NCBI RefSeq assembly: GCF_900105145.1
Contig: NZ_LT629752.1
Coordinates: 2,266,001-2,330,000 of the forward strand
DNA from: Polaribacter sp. KT25b
Lineage (GTDB): Bacteria > Bacteroidota > Bacteroidia > Flavobacteriales > Flavobacteriaceae
Direction: 5' to 3'
Length of the DNA: 64,000 nucleotides
The translations under genes and the position numbers were made by a program. Positions within the stretch are counted from its first letter, which is position 1. Each line of letters starts with the position of its first letter. The notes beneath the pieces were generated by a model. It did not search any database. It saw nothing but the letters and a program-made list of their open reading frames with translations, and was not told the DNA's origin. Below are positions 16,483 through 25,830 of this stretch, piece after piece.

Positions 16483-18153
16483 ATGTCAGATTTTTCCCCA
16501 AGACGTACTAAAATGATATTAGCATTATCGCTAATTGCTATTATTGTTAGTATTATGTGTACTTTATTATCAATAAAACTTAAAATTAATGATTTAATAT
16601 ATTTTCATATTTTAAACACTTTTTTATTTACTATAACAGCTTTTGTTGCTAAAAAAGGAAATTTAAATATCTCTAGATTATTATATTTAATTATTTTAAA
16701 TGCAGGTATAGTTACAACTGCTTCTTATTTTGGTCAAGATGCAGGTATAGAATTTATGCTCATGTTTTCTATGTGTTTACCTTTTATGGTATTTTCTTTT
16801 AGACACGAAAAAATTTCTATTGCTAGTTATTCTTTAATCTCTATTTTACTTTGGACAGCCTTATATATTACAGATTTTAATTTGATAACTACATCAAAAA
16901 TAGATGTAAAAATCGCTGCTAATTTTATTTATCCTATTTCAATAATTACTACTATTATTCTAGTTGCTTTTCAATTGATGCAATATTCGTACTCTAACTT
17001 TAATAGTTCATATTCCATTCATAATAGTCGAGAAGATGCTTTAGAAGCGTCAAAAGCAAAATCTGATTTTTTAAGTACAATGAGTCATGAAATTAGAACA
17101 CCTTTAAATGCTGTTATTGGGCTATCTCATATATTAGGCGATACTAAACCAAGAGAAGATCAAATAGAAAATATAGAAGCGTTAAATTATTCTGGTAAAA
17201 TTTTATTAAACCTTCTTAATAATGTTTTAGATTTTAGTAAAATGCAATCTACTACCATACAAATAGATGCAATTCCTACAGATATTCTTAATGCCTTAAA
17301 ACAGATTAGAAAAATTCACGAACCCAATTGTTTACGAAAAGGAATTTCTATGAATTTAAAAATAGATAATAATATTCCTCCAGTTTGGTTAGATATTGTT
17401 AGATACAATCAAATAATTAATAACCTAATTACCAACGCAATAAAGTTTACAGACACAGGTAGTGTGACTCTAAATATTCATAAACGATACGAAACTAAAA
17501 ATAGCATAAACATTCTTACAGAAATTATTGATACCGGAATTGGAATTCCGAAAGAGAAACTAGCATCAATTTGGGACGCTTTTACACAAGCCTCATCTAG
17601 TACAAATCGTTTATATGGCGGCACAGGTTTAGGTTTACCAATTGTAAAAAGTATTGTTGAAGCTATGGGGTCTAAAGTAAAAGTAGACAGTAAATTTGGC
17701 AAAGGAAGTCGGTTTTATTTTATTCTCAATTTAAAACTTGCTTCTGAAAAAGAGTTAGTTAAAACAAATCAAAAAAAAGAAAGAAACTTTCAAGGTAAAA
17801 AATTACTTTTAGTAGAAGACAACCTAATTAACGTAATGGTTGGTAAACAAATTATTGAAAAATCTGGACTTACAATAGACGTTGTTAATGATGGTTTAGC
17901 AGCTGTAAACAAGGTAAAAGAGAATAAATATGATGTTGTTTTAATGGATATTCAAATGCCCATTATGGATGGTTATACAGCAACCAAAGAAATAAGAAAA
18001 TTTAATACAACTTTACCTATTCTAGCGCTTTCGGCTTCAATTTTTATGGAAGTAAAGGATAAAATTAATGAAGCTGGTATGAACGGATTTATATACAAAC
18101 CTTTTGATCCTGAAAATTTATTAGATAAAATTGAGGAAGCTATAAATAACTAA
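16483..18153 (+). CDS. Hybrid sensor histidine kinase 3 of 4
   Basis: A 556-residue paralogue starting MSDFSPRRTKMIL, with about six membrane segments, HisKA His202, HATPase (NLITNAIKFTDTG, DTGIGIPKEK, GGTGLGLPIV) and receiver Asp489. It sits 44 bases after kinase 2, the longest gap in the array, and that gap contains an imperfect -7-like box (TATATTTAG), so an internal promoter is possible. It has no separate response regulator gene and no HPt domain. The signal sensed is unknown. All catalytic residues needed for kinase and receiver activity are kept. Confidence 0.95.
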   Translation: MSDFSPRRTKMILALSLIAIIVSIMCTLLSIKLKINDLIYFHILNTFLFTITAFVAKKGNLNISRLLYLIILNAGIVTTASYFGQDAGIEFMLMFSMCLPFMVFSFRHEKISIASYSLISILLWTALYITDFNLITTSKIDVKIAANFIYPISIITTIILVAFQLMQYSYSNFNSSYSIHNSREDALEASKAKSDFLSTMSHEIRTPLNAVIGLSHILGDTKPREDQIENIEALNYSGKILLNLLNNVLDFSKMQSTTIQIDAIPTDILNALKQIRKIHEPNCLRKGISMNLKIDNNIPPVWLDIVRYNQIINNLITNAIKFTDTGSVTLNIHKRYETKNSINILTEIIDTGIGIPKEKLASIWDAFTQASSSTNRLYGGTGLGLPIVKSIVEAMGSKVKVDSKFGKGSRFYFILNLKLASEKELVKTNQKKERNFQGKKLLLVEDNLINVMVGKQIIEKSGLTIDVVNDGLAAVNKVKENKYDVVLMDIQMPIMDGYTATKEIRKFNTTLPILALSASIFMEVKDKINEAGMNGFIYKPFDPENLLDKIEEAINN

Positions 18154-18158
18154 TAAAT

Positions 18159-19829
18159 ATGTCAAAATATTCACAAAGAAGAATTAATCTCGTATTTAAT
18201 ATTGCTCTAGTAAATATTGGATTTGCAATACTCGTTTCATTCTTTTCTCACAAACTTGATCTTATTTGGCTAAGAAACTATAATGCTCTTAATATATTAG
18301 CTTATGTATTGGTTGCTTATCTTGCAAAAAAAGAAGAACTAAATATTGCTAGAATACTTTATTTATTAACCAGTAATTTTGGCATTGCAATTATTTCATC
18401 TTATGCCGGTAAAAATGGTAGTATTGAGTTTATTTATATGTTTAGTATTGGGTTACCATTTATATTTTTCTCTTTTAGAAGAGAACGAATATTAGTTATT
18501 TTATTTTCAATATTACCCCTTATTTTATGGACACTTCTTTACAAAACAGATTATAACCTTTTTACAACCACAAAATTAGATCCAATAATTGCTAGAGAAT
18601 TTGTATATCCTATTGCTGTAGCTAGTGCAATATCTTTGGTATTATTTCTCTTAATTTATTTTGTTATTTTAAATTCTAACTATTTTAATAAAATACATAA
18701 AAGAGAACTAGAAGCTTTAGAAGCATCAAATTCTAAATCGCAGTTTTTAAGTACAATGAGTCATGAAATTAGAACTCCTTTAAATGCTGTAATAGGGCTT
18801 TCTCATATTTTAGGAGAAAATAAACCAAGAAAAGACCAAATAGAAAATATTGAAGCTTTAAATTATTCTGGTAAAATATTACTTAATCTACTTAACAATG
18901 TTTTAGATTTCAGCAAAATGCAATCTACTAATATTGAATTAGATAACATTCCTGTTGATTTATCTGCAGCTGTAAAACAAATCAAAAAAATTCATGAAGC
19001 TTCTTGTTTAAAAAAAGGAATTACTATGAATTTAGAAATAGATCCTGATATACAAAACGTTTGGTTAGATATTGTAAGATTTAATCAAGTTATAAATAAT
19101 TTGGTAACAAATGCCATTAAATTTACAGATAAAGGCAGTGTTACACTAAGAATTCGTAAAATAAAACAACATCCAGATTCATTAGATTTATTAACAGAAA
19201 TTATTGACACCGGTATTGGAATTCCAGAAGAAAAACAAGAGACTATTTGGGAAGCTTTTACACAAGCATCAAGCACAACAAATCGTTTATATGGTGGTAC
19301 AGGTTTAGGCTTACCAATTGTAAAAAGTATTGTAAACTCAATGGGAGCAGAAGTTAAAATTGATAGTGTAATAGGCAAAGGAAGCCGTTTTTATTTTCAA
19401 ATAAATTTAAAACTAGCTTCAGATCAAGACTTTCAAAATACTACTTCTAAAAAAGAGCATGATTTTAAACAAAAAACGGTGCTATTAGTTGAAGACAACT
19501 TAATAAATATTATGGTTGCTCAACAAATTTTAGAAAAAGAAAACTTAAAAGTAATTATTGCTTATGATGGTCTAATGGCAGTTAACATGGTAAAAGAAAA
19601 TGATTATGATGTTATCTTAATGGATATTCAAATGCCAATTATGGATGGCTACACAGCATCTAAAGAAATAAGAAAATTTAATAAACATACACCAATTTTA
19701 GCCCTTTCTGCCTCGGTTTTTATGGAAGTAAAAGACAGAATGGAAGAAAGTGGTATGAATGGTTTTATCTTTAAACCTTTTGATCCTGAAGATTTATTAA
19801 ATCATATAGAAGAAGCTATAAAACTTTAA
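18159..19829 (+). CDS. Hybrid sensor histidine kinase 4 of 4
   Basis: A 556-residue paralogue starting MSKYSQRRINLVF, five bases after kinase 3 and so surely in the same transcript. It has about six membrane segments, HisKA His202, ATPase motifs DTGIGIPEEK and GGTGLGLPIV, and receiver Asp489. It is the last of the array; a small lipoprotein gene follows after 36 bases. The array has no DNA-binding regulator beside it, so the phosphate must be handed elsewhere, for example through an HPt protein such as the one at 53530-53904. Confidence 0.95.
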   Translation: MSKYSQRRINLVFNIALVNIGFAILVSFFSHKLDLIWLRNYNALNILAYVLVAYLAKKEELNIARILYLLTSNFGIAIISSYAGKNGSIEFIYMFSIGLPFIFFSFRRERILVILFSILPLILWTLLYKTDYNLFTTTKLDPIIAREFVYPIAVASAISLVLFLLIYFVILNSNYFNKIHKRELEALEASNSKSQFLSTMSHEIRTPLNAVIGLSHILGENKPRKDQIENIEALNYSGKILLNLLNNVLDFSKMQSTNIELDNIPVDLSAAVKQIKKIHEASCLKKGITMNLEIDPDIQNVWLDIVRFNQVINNLVTNAIKFTDKGSVTLRIRKIKQHPDSLDLLTEIIDTGIGIPEEKQETIWEAFTQASSTTNRLYGGTGLGLPIVKSIVNSMGAEVKIDSVIGKGSRFYFQINLKLASDQDFQNTTSKKEHDFKQKTVLLVEDNLINIMVAQQILEKENLKVIIAYDGLMAVNMVKENDYDVILMDIQMPIMDGYTASKEIRKFNKHTPILALSASVFMEVKDRMEESGMNGFIFKPFDPEDLLNHIEEAIKL

Positions 19830-19865
19830 ACAATTATATTACTTAGGTTTTATATAATTAAAAAA

Positions 19866-20324
19866 ATGAAGCAGATTTTAAATTTACTTTCAATTTTCAG
19901 CATTATTTTATTTCAAAATTGCAATTTAAATGATTGCGGTCAAGCATGTTTTACACCTCCAAATTCTTTTCAATTTGAGTTTGTTGATGCTACAACCAAT
20001 GAAAATTTATTTATAAATAATACTTTTAATAAAAACGAAATTCAAGTTATTAATTTAACTGATAACAAGAATATTGACTTCACTTTTATTGATGAAAATG
20101 ATTATAATATTTTAAGTATTAATTCTATTAGTTGGCAAACAGAAACCGTAGAATATTCTTTAAAAATTGCTGATAAAGATATTTTAACACTCTATGTAGA
20201 TGCAGATGCAAAAAGAGTAAATGAAAATTGCTGTTCATTTACACATTTTGAAGAAATAAGAATTGAAAATTCAAATTATACTTTTGATAATACAAACGGA
20301 ATTTATACTATTTTAATTGATTAA
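19866..20324 (+). CDS. Small putative lipoprotein, hypothetical
   Basis: A 152-residue protein with a hydrophobic leader ending in a lipobox-like LFQNC (Cys 19), followed by a Cys-containing segment (NDCGQACFTPP) and a further Cys pair (NENCCSF) near 120. The four extra cysteines could form disulfides in the periplasm. The mature part appears strand-rich. No named family was recognised; similar 'C...CFTPP' lipoproteins occur in flavobacteria as far as I recall. It lies 36 bases after the kinase array and may be co-transcribed with it, but no link is shown. Confidence 0.75.
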   Translation: MKQILNLLSIFSIILFQNCNLNDCGQACFTPPNSFQFEFVDATTNENLFINNTFNKNEIQVINLTDNKNIDFTFIDENDYNILSINSISWQTETVEYSLKIADKDILTLYVDADAKRVNENCCSFTHFEEIRIENSNYTFDNTNGIYTILID

Positions 20325-20334
20325 AACACAAAAA

Positions 20335-20359
20335 AAGGCGCTCGAAATTCGAGCACCTT
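20335..20359 (-). terminator. Intrinsic terminator of the leu operon
   Basis: A stem AAGGCGCTCGAA / TTCGAGCACCTT with one mismatch. On the minus strand it is followed by seven T, fitting termination after leuB. The plus side lacks a T-run. Confidence 0.8.
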
Positions 20360-20391
20360 CAAAAAATATATTTAACTTTAAAATCTAATTT

Positions 20392-21447
20392 TTAGATATT
20401 TTCTGCAATCCAATTTCCAACTTCGATTGTTCCGTAAGCTTTTCCACCATCAGCTAAATCTTCTGTAACAATACCTTTATCTAAAGCATTATTTACAGCA
20501 TCTCTAATTGCTTTTCCTTCTGCTTGTAAACCAAAGTTTTCGAACATCATTGCTGCTGATAACACAGTAGCCATTGGATTTGCAATATTTAATCCTGTTG
20601 CTTGTGGGTAAGAACCATGAATTGGTTCAAATAAACCAATTTCAGAACCTAAAGATGCACTTGGCATTAATCCCATAGAACCAGAAATTACAGAAGCTTC
20701 ATCTGTTAATATATCTCCAAATAAATTTTCTGTAATTAAAACATCATAACTATTTGGCCATTGTACTAAACGCATTGCAACTGCATCTACAAACTCATAA
20801 GAAACCTCAACTTCTGGATAATCTTTTTCCATAGCTTGCACAGTTTCTCTCCATAATCTTGATGTTTCTAAAACGTTCGCTTTATCTACACAACATAATT
20901 TTTTACCACGAGTCATAGCTAGTTCAAAACCTTTTACAGCTAATCTTTTAACTTCATCTCTTGTATAAACACAATTATCAAATGCAGTTTCACCTTCGTC
21001 TCTTCTACCTTTTTCACCAAAGTAAATTCCTCCAGTTAATTCACGTAAAAAAACCAAATCAGTTCCTTCTATTCTTTCTCTTTTTAAAGGAGATTTACCC
21101 AATAAAGAAGGAAATGTAAACGTAGGTCTCACATTTGCAAATAAACCTAATTTTTTACGCATTTTTAATAATCCTTGCTCTGGACGAACTTTTGCTGATG
21201 GATCATTATCGAATCTTGGATGCCCAATTGCACCAAACAAAACAGCATCCGAAGATGCACAAATTTCGTGCGTTTCATCTGGATAAGGTTCACCAACTGC
21301 ATCAATTGCTGCTGCACCAGTTAATGCTGGTCTCCATGTAATTTCGTGATTAAATTTTTTAGCAATTGCATCAGATACTTTTACTGCTTGATCTATAACT
21401 TCAGGCCCAATTCCGTCTCCTGCTAATACTGCGATTTTTAATTTCAT
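20392..21447 (-). CDS. leuB: 3-isopropylmalate dehydrogenase
   Basis: The third step of leucine synthesis: NAD-dependent oxidative decarboxylation of 3-isopropylmalate. The 351-residue protein shows AGDGIGPEV at the N-terminus, the substrate-loop block RELTGGIYFGEKG near 140, CCVDKANVL near 185, and the Asp cluster and NAD site NLFGDILTDE and EPIHGSYP. Length and motifs are typical of LeuB rather than isocitrate or tartrate dehydrogenase. It is the last gene of the minus-strand leuC-leuD-leuA-leuB operon, separated from leuA by a repeat element. Confidence 0.97.
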   Translation of the reverse strand: MKLKIAVLAGDGIGPEVIDQAVKVSDAIAKKFNHEITWRPALTGAAAIDAVGEPYPDETHEICASSDAVLFGAIGHPRFDNDPSAKVRPEQGLLKMRKKLGLFANVRPTFTFPSLLGKSPLKRERIEGTDLVFLRELTGGIYFGEKGRRDEGETAFDNCVYTRDEVKRLAVKGFELAMTRGKKLCCVDKANVLETSRLWRETVQAMEKDYPEVEVSYEFVDAVAMRLVQWPNSYDVLITENLFGDILTDEASVISGSMGLMPSASLGSEIGLFEPIHGSYPQATGLNIANPMATVLSAAMMFENFGLQAEGKAIRDAVNNALDKGIVTEDLADGGKAYGTIEVGNWIAENI

Positions 21448-21463
21448 AATTTTGTTTTTATTT

Positions 21464-21540
21464 CGTCATTGCGAGTTTACGAAGCAATCTGTTTTTATAA
21501 TTAAGAGATTCCTTCAATCATTCTTCCTTCGGAATGACAA
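21464..21540. repeat. Flavobacterial REP-like element (CGTCATTGCGAG...CGGAATGAC)
   Basis: GTCATTGCGAG...CGAAGCAATC is mirrored by CTTCGGAATGAC at the other end (pairs GTCATT/AATGAC and CGAAG/CTTCG). It lies between leuA and leuB inside the operon, so it is transcribed. Similar elements are frequent in this family. Confidence 0.75.
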
Positions 21541-21545
21541 TTATT

Positions 21546-23066
21546 TTAAATTATATTCAACATTTTTTCTGTAGCTTTAATTGCAGATACTGTTTGATCT
21601 GAATCTAAACCACGAGTAATAAATTCGTTTTTTTCTCTTCTCCAAGTGATGATTGTTTCACACAAAGCATCAGAATTACTTCCTGGCGGAATTCTAACTG
21701 CATAATCGATTAAAGCTGGTAAATCTTTTTTGCTATGTCTTTTATACAATTTACGCAATGCATTCATAAACGCATCAAATTGACCATCACCTTGTGCATG
21801 TGCTTCGTACAAAACACCTTCAACTCTTAATTGTAAAGTAGTAGATGGTTTCATTCCTTTTGCATGTCCTAACACATAATTTTCTACAATAACACGTTTT
21901 TCAATGGTGTCACTGTCTAAAACATCAGAAATAATATAAGGCAAATCTTCTTGAGAAACCACCTCTTTTTTATCTCCTAATTCAATAATTCTTTGGGTAA
22001 CTTTTTTAAGTTCTTCATCATTTAAACTAATTCCTAAATCTTGTAAGTTCTTTTGGATATTTGCTTTTCCTGATGTTTTTCCTAATGCATATTTACGTTT
22101 TCTACCAAAACGTTCAGGCATTAAATCATTAAAATAAAGATTGTTTTTATTATCTCCATCTGCATGAATTCCTGCTGTTTGTGTAAAAACATTTGCTCCA
22201 ACCACTGGTTTATTTACCGGAATTCGAAATCCTGAAAACGTTTCTACTAACTTACTTACTTTATTTAAAGCTGTTTCGTTTACAGAAACTTTAACCTCTT
22301 TTAAAAAGTCGTTAATAACTGCAATTACACTTGCCATTGGTGCATTTCCTGCACGTTCTCCCATCCCATTTATGGTTAAATGCAAACCATTTGCACCTGC
22401 TTTTACAGCTTCCATAACATTTGCAACACCTAAATCATAATCATTATGACCATGAAAATCGATGTGAGAGTTTGGATATTTTTGACGAACTTCTGTAATA
22501 AAATTAAAAGTTTCATCCGGAGTTAAGATTCCTAAAGTATCAGGTAATAAAACACGTTCTACATTTTGAGTATCTAAAAAATCTAAATATTCAAAAACGT
22601 ATTCTTTAGAATTACGCATTCCATTAGACCAATCTTCTAAATAAACATTGGTTTTTATATCGTGTTTAGCAGCTAAATCAATAGTTGCTTTGATATCTGC
22701 AAAATGTTCTGCTGGTGTTTTTTTAAGCTGATGTGTTAAGTGATTTAAAGAACCTTTGGTTAATAAATTCTGAACTTTAGCGCCAGCATCTAGCATCCAA
22801 TCGATAGATTTTCCTCCATCAACAAAAGTTAGCACTTCAATTTTATCTAAAAAATTTTGTTCAGTAGCCCAAGAAGTTATTTTTTTAACCGCTTCTAATT
22901 CCCCTTCAGAAACTCTTGCAGAAGCTATTTCTAGACGATCTACTTTTAATTCTTCCAGTAATAATTTAGCGATTGTTAATTTTTCGGAAACTGAAAACGA
23001 CACGCCTGATGTTTGTTCGCCATCACGCAGTGTCGTATCCATTATTTCAATCTTTCTACTCGCCAT
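21546..23066 (-). CDS. leuA: 2-isopropylmalate synthase family (LeuA/citramalate synthase type)
   Basis: A 506-residue member of the HMGL-like synthase family, placed to make 2-isopropylmalate from 2-oxoisovalerate and acetyl-CoA. Residues 1-270 form the TIM barrel with DTTLRDGEQTSGVSF and the metal motif HGHNDYDLG, then MGERAGNAP. The C-terminal 150 residues form a LeuA-type regulatory (leucine-binding) domain. The N-terminus lacks the extension of classical LeuA. Some family members of this form act on pyruvate as citramalate synthase, so substrate specificity is inferred from operon context. It lies between leuD and leuB. Confidence 0.88.
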   Translation of the reverse strand: MASRKIEIMDTTLRDGEQTSGVSFSVSEKLTIAKLLLEELKVDRLEIASARVSEGELEAVKKITSWATEQNFLDKIEVLTFVDGGKSIDWMLDAGAKVQNLLTKGSLNHLTHQLKKTPAEHFADIKATIDLAAKHDIKTNVYLEDWSNGMRNSKEYVFEYLDFLDTQNVERVLLPDTLGILTPDETFNFITEVRQKYPNSHIDFHGHNDYDLGVANVMEAVKAGANGLHLTINGMGERAGNAPMASVIAVINDFLKEVKVSVNETALNKVSKLVETFSGFRIPVNKPVVGANVFTQTAGIHADGDNKNNLYFNDLMPERFGRKRKYALGKTSGKANIQKNLQDLGISLNDEELKKVTQRIIELGDKKEVVSQEDLPYIISDVLDSDTIEKRVIVENYVLGHAKGMKPSTTLQLRVEGVLYEAHAQGDGQFDAFMNALRKLYKRHSKKDLPALIDYAVRIPPGSNSDALCETIITWRREKNEFITRGLDSDQTVSAIKATEKMLNII

Positions 23067-23090
23067 ACATCAACCTTAAAAAGTTATTTT

Positions 23091-23690
23091 TTAAAATGGT
23101 CTTGTTTCAGCAAATGCAGAAATTTCGTTTTCGATGTTTTTTAAATAATCAATATCATCAAAACCGTTTAACATATTGTCTTTTTTGTAAGTATTAATTA
23201 CAAAAGATTCCGACTCGCCAGTTGCAACTAAAGTTACTTTCTGATTTGGTAAATCAACTTCTATTTCTGTTTTAGGATCTGCCATAATTGCAGCAAATAA
23301 AGTATCTGCAAATTTAGGCGAAACCTGTACTGGTAAAACACCTACATTTAAACAGTTACCTTTAAAAATATCTGCAAATGCAGAAGAAATTACACAACGT
23401 AAACCAAAATCGTACACAGACCAAGCTGCATGCTCTCTAGAAGAACCAGAACCAAAGTTTCTACCTCCAACTAAAATTTTAGAACCTGCATAAATTTCTT
23501 TATTTAAAGGAAAATCTGCTTTTGGTGTTCCATCTTGTTCAAATCTCCAATCACGGAAAAAATTGATATCAAAATCTTTACGCTCAGTTGCTTTTAAGAA
23601 ACGAGCAGGAATTATTTGATCTGTATCTACATTTTCTGTAGGTAAAGGATATGCTGTACTTGTTAGTACGTCAAATTTATCGTAAGCCAT
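23091..23690 (-). CDS. leuD: 3-isopropylmalate dehydratase small subunit
   Basis: The swivelling subunit of isopropylmalate isomerase. The 199-residue protein shows the NVDTDQIIPARF block at about 19-30, the GGRNFGSGSSREHA active-site loop at about 76-89, and the usual C-terminal region ending in ETRPF. It pairs with LeuC encoded just upstream in the same operon (118-base gap that contains a repeat). Length and motifs match LeuD rather than an aconitase swivel domain. Confidence 0.96.
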   Translation of the reverse strand: MAYDKFDVLTSTAYPLPTENVDTDQIIPARFLKATERKDFDINFFRDWRFEQDGTPKADFPLNKEIYAGSKILVGGRNFGSGSSREHAAWSVYDFGLRCVISSAFADIFKGNCLNVGVLPVQVSPKFADTLFAAIMADPKTEIEVDLPNQKVTLVATGESESFVINTYKKDNMLNGFDDIDYLKNIENEISAFAETRPF

Positions 23691-23697
23691 ATTTTAA

Positions 23698-23800
23698 GTA
23701 TTCAGTCTGCCAGTATTCAGTTGGCAGTCATTATAATTATTTTAAATTTTATTTCATTAGCAAAACATCAGTTTTTGACTGAAAAACTGCTTACTGCTAA
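23698..23800. repeat. Repeat-containing spacer between leuC and leuD
   Basis: Two near-copies of GTATTCAGT(C/T)(T/G)G(C)CA stand side by side at the leuD end, and GACTGAAAAACTGC...CTAACTGC at the leuC end is partly complementary. TTCAGTTGGCAGT also occurs after 42097. It appears to be a family of short flavobacterial intergenic repeats. Confidence 0.55.
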
Positions 23801-23807
23801 CTGCAAA

Positions 23808-25205
23808 CTATACCAAAAGAGTTCTTGGGTCTGTAACTACACCTTCTACTGCAGATGCTGCAGCAACTAATGGAGATGCTAATAATGTTCTAGATCCTGG
23901 TCCTTGTCTTCCTTCAAAGTTTCTGTTTGATGTAGAAACTGATAATTTTCCTGCCGGAATTTTATCATCATTCATTGCCAAACAAGCAGAACAACCTGGT
24001 TCTCTTAAAACAAAACCGGCATCTGTAATTATTTTATCTAATCCTTCTGCTTGAATTTGATCTACTACTTTGTGAGATCCTGGTACTAACCAAGCAGTAA
24101 CATTGTCTGCTTTTTGTCTTCCTTTTACAATAGAACAAAATGCTCTAAAGTCTTCTATACGTCCGTTTGTACAAGAACCTAAGAATACAAAGTCGATTTC
24201 TTTACCAATCATAGCATCGCCTTCGCTGAAAGACATATAACCTAATGATTTTTTATAGGTATCTACTCCACCTTCTACATTTTCTGCTAAAGGGATCGAT
24301 TTTGTTACACCCATTCCCATTCCTGGGTTTGTACCATAAGTAATCATTGGCTCAATATCAGATGCTTCATAGTTAAATTCTACATCAAATTCTGCTCCTT
24401 CATCCGTAGATAAAGTTTCCCAATATTTCATTGCTTTGTCCCAATCTGCTCCTTTAGGAGTTTGAGAACGGCCTTTAATATATTCAAATGTTTTGGCATC
24501 TGGAGCAATCATTCCACCACGCGCACCCATCTCAATAGATAAGTTACATACTGTCATTCTTCCTTCCATTGTCATATCTTCAAAAACATCACCAGCATAT
24601 TCTACGAAATACCCAGTTGCTCCAGAAGTAGTTTGTTTAGAAATAATGTATAAAGCAACATCTTTAGGTGTAACTCCTAAACCTAATTTACCATTTACGT
24701 TGATACGCATTTTCATAGGTTTTGGTTGCATAATACATTGCGTAGACAACACCATTTCTACTTCGGATGTACCAATACCAAAGGCAATTGCACCAAAAGC
24801 ACCATGTGTAGATGTGTGTGAATCTCCACAAACAATTGTTGCACCAGGTAATGTAATTCCGTTTTCTGGACCTACAACGTGTACAATTCCATTATTTAAA
24901 TCACCTAAACCCCAGTGAGAAATACCATGTTTTGCAGCATTTTTTTCTAAAGCATCTAACTGATTTGCTGATAATGGATCTTCAACTGGTAAATGTTGAT
25001 TTATAGTTGGTGTGTTGTGATCTGCAGTTGCGAATGTACGTGCAGGATATACTACACTGTTTCCTCTACTTTCTAATCCTAAGAAAGCTACAGGACTTGT
25101 AACTTCATGGATGAAATGACGGTCTATAAAAAACACATCTGGTCCGTCTTTTACACTACGTACCACGTGTGAATCCCATACTTTGTCAAATAATGTCTTT
25201 GCCAT
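23808..25205 (-). CDS. leuC: 3-isopropylmalate dehydratase large subunit
   Basis: The catalytic Fe-S subunit of isopropylmalate isomerase, acting with LeuD. The 465-residue protein carries the three cluster Cys residues in [13 protein letters not shown] and GCSACLAMN. It also has [14 protein letters not shown] near 130 and the C-terminal [15 protein letters not shown] block that binds substrate. It is the first gene of the leuC-leuD-leuA-leuB operon. A roughly 300-base untranslated stretch lies upstream, with a 42-codon frame that could be a leader peptide. Confidence 0.97.
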   Translation of the reverse strand: MAKTLFDKVWDSHVVRSVKDGPDVFFIDRHFIHEVTSPVAFLGLESRGNSVVYPARTFATADHNTPTINQHLPVEDPLSANQLDALEKNAAKHGISHWGLGDLNNGIVHVVGPENGITLPGATIVCGDSHTSTHGAFGAIAFGIGTSEVEMVLSTQCIMQPKPMKMRINVNGKLGLGVTPKDVALYIISKQTTSGATGYFVEYAGDVFEDMTMEGRMTVCNLSIEMGARGGMIAPDAKTFEYIKGRSQTPKGADWDKAMKYWETLSTDEGAEFDVEFNYEASDIEPMITYGTNPGMGMGVTKSIPLAENVEGGVDTYKKSLGYMSFSEGDAMIGKEIDFVFLGSCTNGRIEDFRAFCSIVKGRQKADNVTAWLVPGSHKVVDQIQAEGLDKIITDAGFVLREPGCSACLAMNDDKIPAGKLSVSTSNRNFEGRQGPGSRTLLASPLVAAASAVEGVVTDPRTLLV

Positions 25206-25257
25206 TTTTCTTGATATTTATTGCTATTATTAGGTATCAGCTATCAAAAGTACAATT

Positions 25258-25386
25258 TTATTGTGTTTTGCTGATATTGAAACGTTTAACTACATTATAC
25301 CCAACTGTTAAAAAGGCTTTTATACAACTGACTAACAATTGGTTATCCTGATAAAAAATACGATGTCTATTTATTTTATAGGCCAT
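25258..25386 (-). CDS. Possible 42-residue leader ORF upstream of leuC
   Basis: On the minus strand an ATG at 25386 opens a 42-codon frame ending at 25258, 52 bases before leuC. The peptide (begins MAYKINRHR, ends RFNISKTQ) contains scattered Leu, Val and Ile codons, but no run of them and no terminator hairpin follows, so classical attenuation is not supported. It could be a chance frame in the long leader. Confidence 0.25.
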   Translation of the reverse strand: MAYKINRHRIFYQDNQLLVSCIKAFLTVGYNVVKRFNISKTQ

Positions 25387-25507
25387 TAAATTATTATTTT
25401 TTAATTGAGTAAATCAGTTAAAAACCTTTTTCTAATTTTATAGTTATTATTTTTATCTTGGTAACAAAATATTATTTTTTTTTAGCTCTTTAGAGCCTTT
25501 AGATTTT

Positions 25508-25515
25508 TACCTTTG
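25508..25515 (+). promoter_or_regulatory. -7 box (TACCTTTG) for the ABM-domain gene
   Basis: A perfect TAnnTTTG box 19 bases before the ATG at 25534. It overlaps the alternative upstream start at 25513, which argues for the shorter protein. Confidence 0.55.
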
Positions 25516-25533
25516 TTAAGAAATTATTACATT

Positions 25534-25812
25534 ATGAAAAAAACAATTATTGCACATTTTAATGTAAAAGAAGCAAAAACAACTGCTTTTTTAAAAATAA
25601 CAAAAGCATTAGTTAAAGATTCTAATACCGAAATCGGCTGCATTACTTATCGCTTTTTTAAAGAGATTGATAGAGAAAATAATTATGTAATCTACGAAAA
25701 ATACGACAATGAAAGTGCTATAGAAATTCACAATAATTCTAAACATTTTCAACGTTTTATAGAAGCTGTTCCTGCATTGTTAACAAAAGAACCTATTATA
25801 GAAATTTTTTAA
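25534..25812 (+). CDS. Antibiotic biosynthesis monooxygenase (ABM) family protein
   Basis: A 92-residue ferredoxin-like alpha+beta protein (MKKTIIAHFNVKEA ... EIGCITYRFFKEID ... YVIYEKYDNESAIEIH) of the ABM/YgiN type, which are dimeric quinol or heme monooxygenases or, often, proteins of unproved activity. The typical 'E-x-G-C' and 'EKY' positions are present. The start at 25534 is chosen because a -7 box at 25508-25515 would place transcription after the alternative start at 25513. It is followed by a HAD phosphatase gene after 18 bases, probably in one transcript. The substrate is unknown. Confidence 0.85.
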   Translation: MKKTIIAHFNVKEAKTTAFLKITKALVKDSNTEIGCITYRFFKEIDRENNYVIYEKYDNESAIEIHNNSKHFQRFIEAVPALLTKEPIIEIF

Positions 25813-25830
25813 TCCTAAAAAATAAACACC

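Noticed and set aside
13663..19400. Regularly spaced long repeats that might suggest a repeat array
   Set aside because: They are the conserved catalytic blocks of four paralogous kinases about 1.7 kb apart, not a CRISPR array or DNA-level repeat.
25169..25351. 60-codon plus-strand frame at the start of leuC
   Set aside because: It is antisense to the leuC N-terminus and leader; no promoter and no recognisable protein.
25206..25386. Classical leucine attenuator upstream of leuC
   Set aside because: No run of Leu/Ile/Val codons and no terminator hairpin with T-run before leuC.
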